Below are positions 54,909 to 62,352 of a stretch of 64,000 nucleotides of DNA, one piece after another (the stretch's first letter is position 1; every line of letters begins with the position of its first letter). Both the position numbers and the translations under genes were made by a program. Under the pieces are notes generated by a model. That model did not search any database and had not been told where the DNA came from. It saw nothing but the letters and a program-made list of their open reading frames with translations. Source of the DNA: Roseomonas sp. KE0001 (lineage in GTDB: Bacteria > Pseudomonadota > Alphaproteobacteria > Acetobacterales > Acetobacteraceae); assembly GCF_016107285.1 (NCBI RefSeq), contig NZ_RCVQ01000011.1, forward strand, positions 27,258 to 91,257. Direction: 5' to 3'.

Positions 54909-55099
54909 CTACGAGCTGCGGTTGGCTTCTTCGACGGCTTCTTCGGCGCCGGGCCACCGTATTCGGGGGCAAGACGACCATCGGCCGTCCGGATGCCCTC
55001 GCGGACCAGCGCTTCACGGGCAACGGCACGGGTGGTCGTGTTCACCTCGGTGTACCGCCTCGCCATGATCTCGAAGGTCTTGCGCTGGGCTTCCGTCAT
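54905..55099 (-). CDS. Small protein coupled to the ART-like gene (possible antitoxin or partner)
   Basis: A 64-aa protein: MTEAQRKTFEIMARRYTEVN, then TTTRAVAREALVREGIRTAD with GRLAPEYGG and a basic tail (PKKPSKKPTAARS). The helical N-terminus and the REGIRTxDGxLxxEYGG pattern recur, as far as I recall, in small proteins next to similar ART-like genes. The ATG has AGGAG at good distance. Its stop overlaps the start of the downstream gene. Neutralising the partner is a hypothesis. Confidence 0.65.
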   Translation of the reverse strand: MTEAQRKTFEIMARRYTEVNTTTRAVAREALVREGIRTADGRLAPEYGGPAPKKPSKKPTAARS

Positions 55100-55123
55100 C
55101 TACCGCTCCTGTTGCCGGATAAC

Positions 55124-55270
55124 CTAGTGCGCCCCAAGGCTTGAAACGACATCCGCGAGGCTTCCCCCGCAGCCCCACTCCGGGCGCAGGCGGTAACGGG
55201 CGTGCAAGGTATAGGACCGATTCAGCGGTGTCTCGCGCCATCCCAGGCGCCAGAGTCGCCCATCACTGTC
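55124..55270 (-). pseudogene. Possible C-terminal gene remnant
   Basis: The minus-strand frame ending at 55124 reads DSDGRLWRLGWRETPLNRSY, then TLHARYRLRPEWGCGGSLAD, with natural composition, before a stop. Upstream it runs into the antisense of the PadR gene, where composition becomes shadow-like. It may be the 3' remnant of a gene cut off when the arsenic cluster arrived; no family recognised. Confidence 0.25.
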
Positions 55271-55280
55271 CAATGTAGCC

Positions 55281-55309
55281 TTGATACCTCGCCCTCCAAG
55301 GCATAGGGT
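55281..55309 (+). promoter_or_regulatory. Candidate promoter of the PadR operon
   Basis: TTGATA (55281-55286), a 17-bp spacer and TAGGGT (55304-55309) precede the PadR ATG at 55316 by six bases, which would give an almost leaderless transcript. No ribosome site is seen upstream of the ATG, in agreement. Confidence 0.35.
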
Positions 55310-55315
55310 TCCGAC

Positions 55316-55738
55316 ATGTCGAAGGAACCCACCCTCCGCGCCGTCGCCCGACCTTCCCCGGACTTCACGGACCGGGCCTACTGGGCCGGGACCATCAAGA
55401 TGGCGCTCAGCCGTTTCTTCGTCCTCCAGGTGCTGCACGACGGCCCGGCGCACGGCTACGACATCGCCCGTGCCGTCGAGCGGACCACCAACGGCTGCTG
55501 CTCGCCCTCCGAGGGTGCCCTCTACCCGACGCTGCGCGAGTTCGAGCAGGGCGGCTACCTGACATCCGCTTCGGAAATCGTCTCCGGTCGCGAGCGCAAG
55601 GTCTACACGCTGACCGACAGGGGCCGCGACGCCTTCAAGGTCGGCCTGGAGGCATGGATGGACGCCACGGCGGCCCTGACCGAGACCGACCGCGCCGCTG
55701 CTGCCCGCGACCAGGCCAAGGGTGCCTGCCGATGCTGA
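55316..55738 (+). CDS. PadR-family regulator with vicinal cysteines
   Basis: A 140-aa PadR repressor. The winged helix shows KMALSRFFVLQVLHDGPAHG, YDIARAVERTTNGCCSPSEG, ALYPTLREFEQGGYL and RKVYTLTDRGRDAF. The vicinal Cys pair in NGCCSPSEG sits at the recognition-helix region where other PadRs have no cysteines, and the protein ends GACRC. These could bind As(III) or another soft metal(loid), releasing DNA (inference). It heads a probable operon with the flavoprotein, MFS pump and ArsN-like gene. Confidence 0.85.
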   Translation: MSKEPTLRAVARPSPDFTDRAYWAGTIKMALSRFFVLQVLHDGPAHGYDIARAVERTTNGCCSPSEGALYPTLREFEQGGYLTSASEIVSGRERKVYTLTDRGRDAFKVGLEAWMDATAALTETDRAAAARDQAKGACRC

Positions 55739-55793
55739 CCGTTGGCTTGCCCACATACATCGCCCACCGAGGCATACCCAAGGGGAACGTCAA

Positions 55794-57257
55794 ATGACGT
55801 CTTGCTGCTCCGCCACGCCGCGCCCTCAGAACAGGGCCTCTGAGGGCCACGCCGCCCTCGGATCGCTACCTGTCGCCATCATCGGCGGCGGTCCGGTCGG
55901 CCTCGCCGCCGCAGCGCATCTGCTGGAGCGTGGCCTCGAGCCGGTCATCCTGGAAGCCGGTCCCTCGGTCGGCACGGCGCCGCTTGCCTGGGGCCACGTC
56001 CCCATGTTCTCCCCCTGGCGCTACAACATCGACCGGGCGGCCCAAGCCCTGCTGGAGCGGCACTGCTGGATGGCGCCTGACGCCGATGGCTTCCCGACCG
56101 GACGCGAACTCGCCGACGACTACCTGGCGCCGCTCGCCGCGCTGCCGGAGATCGCTGGCCGCCTGCGCCTGAACACGCGGGTGACCGGCGTCGTCCGGCA
56201 ACGCGTGGGCAAGGTCCGCGACGCCGGGCGCGAGGACCAGCCCTTCGAGGTCAGGTTCCAGGCCGACGGACGCGAGGGCCGCCTCCTCGCTCGCGCCGTC
56301 ATAGTGGCCATCGGCACCTGGGGCAGTCCCAGCCCGGCCGGTGCCTCCGGTATGCCCGCCGTGGGCGAACGCGAGGCCGCCGAGCGAATCCGCCACGGCA
56401 TGCCGGACGTGCTGGGCGCCGACCACGGCCGCTACGCGGGCAAGCGCGTCCTCGTCGTCGGGTCGGGCCACTCGGCCGTTGGCACCCTCATCGACCTCGC
56501 CCGCCTGGCCGAACAGGCGCCGGGCACGGCTGTCCTGTGGGCGGCCCGCGGCGCCGACCTGACGCGGGCCTACGGCGGTGGCGCCGCCGACCAGCTGCCG
56601 GAGCGCGGCGCCCTCGGCCAACGGCTGCGGCGCCTCGTGGAGGCCGGTGCCGTCGAGCTGCTCGCGCCCTTCGCGGTGGATGAGGTTCGCCGGGGCACCG
56701 GTGGTTCCCTGCAGGTCAAGGGTCTCGAAGGCAGGACGGTGGCGGCGGACGAGATGGTGGTCGCCACCGGCCTACGGCCCGACCTCGGAATCCTTGGCGA
56801 GGTCCGCCTGGACCTGGACCCGGCGCTGGAGTGCCCGCGCGTGCTGGCGCCGCTGATCGATCCCAACCTGCACTCCTGCGGCACCGTCCGGCCGCACGGC
56901 GCCTTCGAGCTCCAGCAGCCGGACAGCGGGCTTTTCCTTGCCGGGATGGCCAGCTACGGGCGGGCGCCCACCTTCCTGCTGGCCACCGGCCACGAGCAGG
57001 TGCGCTCCATCGCCGCCTTCCTCGCGGGCGACCTCGAGGCCGCGCGCCGTGTCGAGCTCGATCTGCCGGAGACCGGCGTCTGCAGCTCGAGCCGCGTGCT
57101 GCCCGGCGCCGCCGACGTGGTGTCCTCTTGCTGCGCTCCCGCGGCACCCCCGGTCGCCTGCTGCTCCTCGCGGCCGGAGCAGGAGCTGGTCAAGGAAACG
57201 ACGTGCTGCGGGACCAACACCGCGCGGGCGACCGTACCGTCCGAGCCCGCCGAATGA
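55794..57257 (+). CDS. FAD/NAD(P)-dependent oxidoreductase with multiple vicinal Cys pairs
   Basis: A 487-aa flavoprotein. The FAD site is VAIIGGGPVGLAAAAHLLER and the second dinucleotide site is RVLVVGSGHSAVGTLIDLAR, with VAIGTWGSP and FLAGMASYGRAPTF typical of flavin monooxygenase/thioredoxin-reductase-like folds. Unusual are Cys pairs at both ends: MTSCCS at the start and SSCCAP, VACCSS and TTCCG in the last 60 residues. It lacks the MerA redox motif. Placed between a Cys-containing PadR and an ArsN-type gene, it is probably an arsenical-handling oxidoreductase, related in role to ArsO-like enzymes (inference). The 3' end overlaps the MFS gene (ATGA). Confidence 0.75.
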   Translation: MTSCCSATPRPQNRASEGHAALGSLPVAIIGGGPVGLAAAAHLLERGLEPVILEAGPSVGTAPLAWGHVPMFSPWRYNIDRAAQALLERHCWMAPDADGFPTGRELADDYLAPLAALPEIAGRLRLNTRVTGVVRQRVGKVRDAGREDQPFEVRFQADGREGRLLARAVIVAIGTWGSPSPAGASGMPAVGEREAAERIRHGMPDVLGADHGRYAGKRVLVVGSGHSAVGTLIDLARLAEQAPGTAVLWAARGADLTRAYGGGAADQLPERGALGQRLRRLVEAGAVELLAPFAVDEVRRGTGGSLQVKGLEGRTVAADEMVVATGLRPDLGILGEVRLDLDPALECPRVLAPLIDPNLHSCGTVRPHGAFELQQPDSGLFLAGMASYGRAPTFLLATGHEQVRSIAAFLAGDLEAARRVELDLPETGVCSSSRVLPGAADVVSSCCAPAAPPVACCSSRPEQELVKETTCCGTNTARATVPSEPAE

Positions 57258-58480
57258 GCCAGGCCACGACACCGGGAAGCGCCCTTGCCGGTGCGGCAGC
57301 AGGCCGCAACCGGCTGACGGTCGTCTCGGCCATCGGCGTCGGCCAAATCCTTGCCTGGGGTTCCTCCTACTACCTGCTAGCCGTCCTGGCCGGACCGATT
57401 GCCGCGGACACCGGCTGGCCGCTCACCTGGATCATGGGCGCCCTGTCTATTGGCATGCTGGTGTCCGGCTTGGCTTCGCCGCGCATCGGCCACCTGATTC
57501 ACCGGCACGGCGGCCGCCCCGTGCTCGCCGCCAGCGCCGTCCTGCTCTCCGCGGGCCTGCTGCTGCTCGGGCTGGCGCCGAGCCTGCCGGTGTTCGTAGT
57601 CGCCTGGGTGGTGCTCGGGCTGGCCATGGGGGCCGGGCTCTACGACCCGGCATTCTCGACGCTGGGGCGTCTCTGTGGCGAGCAGGCGCGCTCGGCCATC
57701 ACCCACGTCACCCTGTTCGGCGGCTTCGCCAGCACGGTCTGCTGGCCGCTCAGTGCCTTCCTGGTTGACCACCTGGGCTGGCGCGGCGCCTGCCTGACCT
57801 ACGCCGCCATCCACCTCGCCGTGGTGCTGCCGCTCTACCTGTTCGGCGTGCCGCGCGAGTTGGCCAAGCCCGCTGCGGCACCCACGGCCGCCAAGGCTGC
57901 CGTGGCGCCAGGCCATGTGCAGGCGGGCCAGCGCTACGCCTTCGTCGTGCTGGCAGCGGGGTTCACCCTGGCGGCGGTCATCATGACCGTCATCTCCGTC
58001 CACCTGCTGACACTGCTGCAGTCGCAAGGGCTGGCGCTGGCGGCGGCCGTCGCCTTGGGCACGCTGATCGGCCCGGCGCAGGTCGGCGCCCGCGTGCTGG
58101 AGATGCTGTTCGGCAAGAAGGCGCATCCCATCTGGAGCCTGGTCGCGTCCGCGGTGCTGGTGGCGGTCGGCCTGGGCATGCTGGTGGGTGCGCCCGGCGT
58201 CGTGGCCGCAGGCATCGTCATGTACGGCATGGGCAGTGGCGTCCGCTCCATCGCCCGCGACACGGTGCCCTTGGCCCTGTTCGGCAAGGAGGGCTACGCC
58301 GTGCTGATGGGCCGCATCGCCATGCCGACCCTCATCGCGCAGGCAGCCTCGCCCTTTCTCGGCGCCTGGCTGCTGGACAGCTTCGGCACGCAGGCGACGC
58401 TGGCTATCCTGTGCGGGGCAGCGATGCTGAACATCCTGATGGTGCTGGCACTCGTGCCCAATGCGCTCCGGCGTTCCTGA
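57254..58480 (+). CDS. MFS transporter, probable arsenical efflux
   Basis: A 408-aa 12-helix MFS protein. The first helix VSAIGVGQILAWGSSYYLLA, the loop SPRIGHLIHRHGGRPVLAAS and GLYDPAFSTLGRLCGEQARS are typical of a carboxylate/drug-type MFS group. It is translationally coupled to the flavoprotein (ATGA) and followed by an ArsN-like gene, which makes an efflux role for trivalent or organic arsenicals (ArsK- or ArsP-like function) the best guess. The sequence alone does not fix the substrate. Confidence 0.8.
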   Translation: MSQATTPGSALAGAAAGRNRLTVVSAIGVGQILAWGSSYYLLAVLAGPIAADTGWPLTWIMGALSIGMLVSGLASPRIGHLIHRHGGRPVLAASAVLLSAGLLLLGLAPSLPVFVVAWVVLGLAMGAGLYDPAFSTLGRLCGEQARSAITHVTLFGGFASTVCWPLSAFLVDHLGWRGACLTYAAIHLAVVLPLYLFGVPRELAKPAAAPTAAKAAVAPGHVQAGQRYAFVVLAAGFTLAAVIMTVISVHLLTLLQSQGLALAAAVALGTLIGPAQVGARVLEMLFGKKAHPIWSLVASAVLVAVGLGMLVGAPGVVAAGIVMYGMGSGVRSIARDTVPLALFGKEGYAVLMGRIAMPTLIAQAASPFLGAWLLDSFGTQATLAILCGAAMLNILMVLALVPNALRRS

Positions 58481-58513
58481 CAGTCATCCTCCATCCAAGA
58501 AAACGAGGTTCCC

Positions 58514-59086
58514 GTGCCTGAACTGATCACAACCGCCCTCACCAATCAGCCCGCCGAGGTGACCATCCGGCCTGCCAGAGAGGCCGACATGGACGCTGTT
58601 GCCACCATCTATCGGCACCACGTGCTCCATGGCACCGCCACCTTCGAGACAGAGGCACCGACGGCCGAAGATATGCGGCAGCGACGCATCGCCATCACCG
58701 AACGCGGGCTGCCCTACCTGGTGGCCGAGGACACCGATTGTCGCGTGCTCGGCTACGCCTACGCGGGCGCTTATCGGCCCAGGCCTGCCTACCGGAATAC
58801 ACTCGAGAACTCGGTCTACATCAGCGAGGAGGCCCGAGGGCGCGGCATCGGCCGCCGCCTGCTCGAGGCCCTCATCCAGGAGTGCGCCGCACTCGGCTAC
58901 CGGCAGATGGTGGCCGTCATCGGCGACAGCGCGAACGAGGCGTCCATCCGCCTGCACAAGGCGTTCGGATTTCAGCCGATCGGCACCTTGCGCTCGGTTG
59001 GCCGCAAGCACGGGCGATGGCTGGATACTGTGCTGATGCAGTTGGCTTTGGGGGACGGTGACGAGACGGCACCCGAGGTGGAGTAA
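58514..59086 (+). CDS. arsN1: GNAT acetyltransferase, ArsN1/phosphinothricin acetyltransferase-like
   Basis: A 190-aa GNAT enzyme. VTIRPAREADMDAVATIYRH, HVLHGTATFETEAPTAEDM, YAYAGAYRPRPAYRNTLENS, the acetyl-CoA loop ARGRGIGRRLLEAL and SANEASIRLHKAFGFQPIGT match PAT/ArsN1 enzymes, which acetylate the amino group of arsinothricin or phosphinothricin. Context with arsenic-type genes favours ArsN1. The start is GTG with GAGG upstream. It lies 33 bp after the MFS gene and closes the operon. Confidence 0.8.
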   Translation: MPELITTALTNQPAEVTIRPAREADMDAVATIYRHHVLHGTATFETEAPTAEDMRQRRIAITERGLPYLVAEDTDCRVLGYAYAGAYRPRPAYRNTLENSVYISEEARGRGIGRRLLEALIQECAALGYRQMVAVIGDSANEASIRLHKAFGFQPIGTLRSVGRKHGRWLDTVLMQLALGDGDETAPEVE

Positions 59087-59279
59087 GGGCCTTCCCCCTG
59101 ACATCCTTCGCCAGCAAACTGGCGAAGGCGGTACTCGGCATGGTGGGAACCAGCCTCCGCATCAGCAAATGCAGATCAGCTTGGCGACGCTGCCGATTTG
59201 GCCGCTATGCCCGACGCAATGGCCGCCACGACCACTCACAGCAATCGACTGCTAGCCCATGGCCCTCCTTGCGCTGCGC

Positions 59280-59684
59280 CTAGGTAGTGGCCGCTGTTCC
59301 CGACAAGGTCTCAATCAGTGGGCATGTGGCCTGCTCCCCGGATTGACATTGCTGCACGGCACCATCCAGTACACGCTCCATCGCCTGGAGGTCGGCAATT
59401 CGGGAGCGGACATCCGCGAGGTGTGCTGCGGCGATGCCATGGACCTCGGTGCAGGCGCCTGCACCAAGTTCGAGGAGCGCGCCCACCTCGTTCAGGGTGA
59501 AGCCAAGCTCCCGCGCGCGCCGCACGAACCTCAGCCGCCTGATGTCCTCCTCACCGAAGAGGCGGTAGCGCCCCCGGCGGGCCGGTATTGGAAGCAAGCC
59601 AATCCGCTCGTAATAGCGGATCGTCTCGATGTTGCAGCCCGTCCGCCGCGAGAGTTCACCGATGGCAACGCCGCTCTGCCCCAT
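59280..59684 (-). CDS. merR: Mercury-responsive MerR regulator
   Basis: A 134-aa MerR protein. The HTH is VAIGELSRRTGCNIETIRYY with ERIGLLPIPARRGRYRLF. All three Hg(II)-binding cysteines of MerR are present in the right order: GACTEV, then QQCQSG and TCPLIE. This sets it apart from Zn, Cu or Pb members. It represses and, with Hg(II), activates the divergent merT promoter. The start has GGAGG upstream. Confidence 0.9.
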   Translation of the reverse strand: MGQSGVAIGELSRRTGCNIETIRYYERIGLLPIPARRGRYRLFGEEDIRRLRFVRRARELGFTLNEVGALLELGAGACTEVHGIAAAHLADVRSRIADLQAMERVLDGAVQQCQSGEQATCPLIETLSGTAATT

Positions 59685-59708
59685 CCCATGCGCCTCCTCA
59701 GAAAGGAC

Positions 59709-59739
59709 TTGAGTCTGTAGTCGCTACAGACGGTAGGTA
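59709..59739 (+). promoter_or_regulatory. mer promoter/operator (PmerT)
   Basis: TTGAGT (59709-59714) and TAGGTA (59734-59739) are separated by 19 bp, the over-long spacer typical of MerR-activated promoters. The spacer region holds a perfect dyad GTCTGTAG-TCG-CTACAGAC (59713-59731), the expected MerR binding site, between the divergent merR and merT genes. Confidence 0.85.
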
Positions 59740-59769
59740 GGCTGCATAGCTGAGACAAGGAGGCCGACC

Positions 59770-60150
59770 GTGTCCGACACCCAAGTGAATGCTACCCCGG
59801 CACATGGGGCGGTCCAGGAAGCCGGTGCGATGGTGCTGACGACGACGGGCATCGCCGCAGCCTTCGGTGCGGCCTCCTGCTGTGCGCTGCCGATGCTTCT
59901 TGGCTCCCTCGGGCTGGGAAGCGCTTGGCTCTTCGGGCTGGCGGTCCTTCTGGGGCCGTACCGCACGATCCTGCTCGCCGCCGCAGCCGCGTGCCTGGCT
60001 GGCGGAGCGGTCCTGCTCTGGCGCCAGCGGGCAGCGGTTGCCTGCGAGCCGGGCTCCGCCTGCTCCCCCAACCCAGCCCTCCGGCTTGTCGTTCCGGCAG
60101 GTTTGGCGGTCGGGATCATCCTGTTGGTGCTCGGTTATGCGTACGTGTGA
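59770..60150 (+). CDS. merT: Mercuric transport protein MerT
   Basis: A 126-aa inner membrane protein with three hydrophobic segments. The first helix carries the vicinal Cys pair in AAFGAASCCALPMLLGSLGL, which accepts Hg(II) in MerT; a second pair of cysteines lies in the loop ACEPGSAC, as in family members. Start is GTG with CAAGGAGG upstream. It is under the mer promoter and followed 7 bp later by the GDCCVxC gene. merP and merA are not next to it. Confidence 0.88.
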   Translation: MSDTQVNATPAHGAVQEAGAMVLTTTGIAAAFGAASCCALPMLLGSLGLGSAWLFGLAVLLGPYRTILLAAAAACLAGGAVLLWRQRAAVACEPGSACSPNPALRLVVPAGLAVGIILLVLGYAYV

Positions 60151-60157
60151 GGACCCG

Positions 60158-60391
60158 ATGATCCTGGAGTCGACAATCACCTGCCCGCACTGCGGCACGG
60201 CGAGAACCGAGACAATGCCGACCGATGCCTGCCAGTACTTCTATGACTGCACCGGCTGCGGAACGCTGCTCCGGCCCAAGCAGGGCGACTGCTGTGTGTT
60301 CTGCTCCTACGGCACGGTGCCGTGCCCGCCTGTCCAGGTGGACGGGAAGGGTTGTTGCCACGCGGAAGATCCGCCGCCAGCGGCTGGCTGA
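60158..60391 (+). CDS. GDCCVxC domain-containing small protein
   Basis: A 77-aa cysteine-rich protein with eleven cysteines. ITCPHCGTARTE and FYDCTGCGTLL form two CxxC knuckles, followed by RPKQGDCCVFCSYGTVPCPP, the signature of the GDCCVxC family found in mercury loci; I recall that some members carry selenocysteine in this motif, while this one has Cys. It may carry Hg or another soft metal in the cytoplasm (inference). It begins 7 bp after merT, so shares the mer promoter. Confidence 0.82.
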   Translation: MILESTITCPHCGTARTETMPTDACQYFYDCTGCGTLLRPKQGDCCVFCSYGTVPCPPVQVDGKGCCHAEDPPPAAG

Positions 60392-60428
60392 CCCTTTCCC
60401 CGCGTGGTCGGCAACGGCGGGATGACCG

Positions 60429-61406
60429 TCACTCCGCAGCAAGGCCGGGGTTGGCGGGCACCAGCCTCGGCACCCAGCGGATGTAGACCAGCATGGCGAC
60501 GAGTTCGACGAGCGTCTGCGTCACCACCGCGGCAGGCAGCAGCGCACCGGCTTCCGGGATAGCGAAGGCCAGCGGCAGGACGACCAGGGAGTTCCGGGTG
60601 CCGCCGCTGAAGGTGACCGCCCTCGCCGCGCCCGCCTCCAGGCCCGCATACCTGGAGATGACGCTACCTACGACCGGCATCAGCGCGGCGAAAGCGACGT
60701 AGACCGGCACCAGCATGGCGACGGAGCCTGCCTGGGCCGCCACGTTCGGGGCAACGGCCGCGATGACCACCAACAGCACCACGGCCATCAGGGGAACGGG
60801 CAGCCATCCCATGGCGTCCGCGACCGCCTTCCCGGCGCCGAAGCGCGCCGCCCACGCCTGAGTGGCCGCGGCGAGAGCCAGGGGCACGGCGATCAGCCAG
60901 ACGAAGGCTTCGATGAAGGGACCGGGCTGCATCATCGCCATGGCCCGCTCGCCGATGAACAGGCCGAGGTAGACGGGGAGCAGCAGCATCTGCGCCACCA
61001 GCAGCACCGGCGTCGCCGCCAGGATGAGGCGGGCGTCCCCGCGGCCGAGGTGGGTGAACACGACCACGTAGTCGATGCAGGGCGCCAGCAGCACCATCAG
61101 GACACCCAGGCGCAGCACCCATTGCTCGCCGGGCAGCATGGAAGCCAGGGCGAACGCCACCAGGGGCGCGGCAACGAAGTTCACCGCCAGCAGCGTCAGC
61201 AGGAAGCGCCCGTTGGCCAGGCTCCTTCGCAGGTCCGCCAGCGGCACCTGGAGGAAGGTCACGTACAGCAGGGCCGCGAGGGCGGGGTTGATGACCGCCC
61301 CCCACGCCGCGCCGGGCGCGGCGACGGCCGCGATCGCGCCCGCCACGACGGCGGCGAAGTAGATGGCGACTTGGTTCTCTTCCAGGCCGGTGCGGGTGAT
61401 GGCCAA
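60429..61406 (-). CDS. Arsenic resistance permease, bile acid:sodium symporter-like (ACR3 type)
   Basis: A 325-aa ten-helix membrane protein. INPALAALLYVTFLQVPLAD, VNFVAAPLVAFALASMLP, LLAPCIDYVVVFTHLGRGDA with the conserved Cys, and TFSGGTRNSLVVLPLAFAIP match arsenite/arsenical permeases of the ACR3/BASS superfamily. It should export As(III) by proton exchange. The start is taken as TTG 61406, which has GGAGGAG at the right distance; an upstream TTG at 61436 would include that site in the coding region. It converges on the mer genes. Confidence 0.82.
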   Translation of the reverse strand: MAITRTGLEENQVAIYFAAVVAGAIAAVAAPGAAWGAVINPALAALLYVTFLQVPLADLRRSLANGRFLLTLLAVNFVAAPLVAFALASMLPGEQWVLRLGVLMVLLAPCIDYVVVFTHLGRGDARLILAATPVLLVAQMLLLPVYLGLFIGERAMAMMQPGPFIEAFVWLIAVPLALAAATQAWAARFGAGKAVADAMGWLPVPLMAVVLLVVIAAVAPNVAAQAGSVAMLVPVYVAFAALMPVVGSVISRYAGLEAGAARAVTFSGGTRNSLVVLPLAFAIPEAGALLPAAVVTQTLVELVAMLVYIRWVPRLVPANPGLAAE

Positions 61407-61713
61407 GTTGTCGGCTCCTCCGTGGTGAGCGGGCAACCGATGTCACGCCGCGGGTGTGGTGACGTGGTTAGGCTCGCCAGCCGCAGCAGGCAGCCCGCTT
61501 TGCAAGGACCGGAACGGAAAGGTCTTCCAGGAAGGTGCACCGGCTGGCCGGGCCCCGGCGCAAGCCGCCGTGCCATACCCCAGGAAGCCGCGCCCTCGCT
61601 GTGGCGCCTGCCCACCTGCTGCTCCTGCCAAGGGCAGCAACGATGGGCAGCGCCGTTATCATCATGCCTGTTGCATGCACCACCAAGCAGGCAAGCTGAT
61701 AAGTTGATGGCGG
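61407..61713. other. Intergenic region without a supported gene
   Basis: About 300 bp between the arsenic permease and the CDF gene, both on the minus strand. It should contain the permease promoter. Open frames here on either strand have shadow composition and no ribosome site. An AT-richer patch lies near 61650-61700. Confidence 0.4.
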
Positions 61714-62352
61714 CTATCGGTCGGACTGCTGTTCTCCCTGGCCTGCCTTATCAAGGTCGCTACGAGCATCACGGATGATTGCCCAGGCGGATTGCAGGAA
61801 CAGCCCGGCGATGACGAACGCCACGGCGAGGTCTGGCCACGCAGTTTCGGTCCACCAGACCAGGCCCGCCGCGACCACCACGGCCAGGTTGCCGATGGCA
61901 TCGTTGCGACTGAACAGCCAGACGGCCCGGACGTTGGCGTCGCCCTCGCGGTGCGGCATGAGGACCGCTGCGGAGGCCACGTTCACCACCAGCGCGACGG
62001 CGCCGAAGAGGCCCATGAGCTCGGCCTCGGGCTGGTTCAGCACCAGCACCCGATAGCCGGTGGTGGCGAGCACGCCCACGCCAAGCACGGCAAGAAACAG
62101 GCCCTGAATGAGGGCGGAGCGGGCACGCCAGGCGAGGCTCCAGCCGATCGCCAGCAGGCCAAGGAAGCTGATTAGGCCATCGCCGAGGAAGTCGAGGGCG
62201 TCCGCCTTGAGCGCCTGGCTGCCGGAGATGAAGCCGCCGACCATCTCCACCAGGCCATAACCGACATTGAGGCCGACCACGATCCAGAGCGCCCGGCGGT
62301 AGGCGGGCGTGATGTGGGCGAGGTCCTTGGGCAGGTCGTCGTCGTCGCTCAT
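61714..62352 (-). CDS. Short CDF-type cation transporter
   Basis: A 212-aa protein with six hydrophobic segments and cation-diffusion-facilitator motifs: VGYGLVEMVGGFISGSQALK, then ADALDFLGDGLISF (Asp pair of helix 2) and RNDAIGNLAVVVAAG (helix 5, usually HDxxxN, here NDxxxN). It lacks the cytoplasmic C-terminal domain of full CDFs (about 300 aa), like other short metal-island members. Zn, Co or Cd efflux is likely. Its start lies in one copy of a 24-bp direct repeat whose other copy is the end of the CcdA-like gene. Confidence 0.82.
   Translation of the reverse strand: MSDDDDLPKDLAHITPAYRRALWIVVGLNVGYGLVEMVGGFISGSQALKADALDFLGDGLISFLGLLAIGWSLAWRARSALIQGLFLAVLGVGVLATTGYRVLVLNQPEAELMGLFGAVALVVNVASAAVLMPHREGDANVRAVWLFSRNDAIGNLAVVVAAGLVWWTETAWPDLAVAFVIAGLFLQSAWAIIRDARSDLDKAGQGEQQSDR

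Noticed and set aside
55124..55756. A minus-strand frame opposite the PadR gene
   Set aside because: Only its last 49 codons look natural and are listed as a possible remnant; the rest is antisense of a clear PadR gene.
55794..57257. Reading the flavoprotein as mercuric reductase MerA
   Set aside because: It lacks the redox CxxxxC motif after the FAD site, the dimerisation domain and the length of MerA; its cysteine pairs are terminal.
59698..60198. Minus-strand frame opposite merT
   Set aside because: merT has the vicinal Cys helix, a matching promoter and a ribosome site; the opposite frame is shadow.
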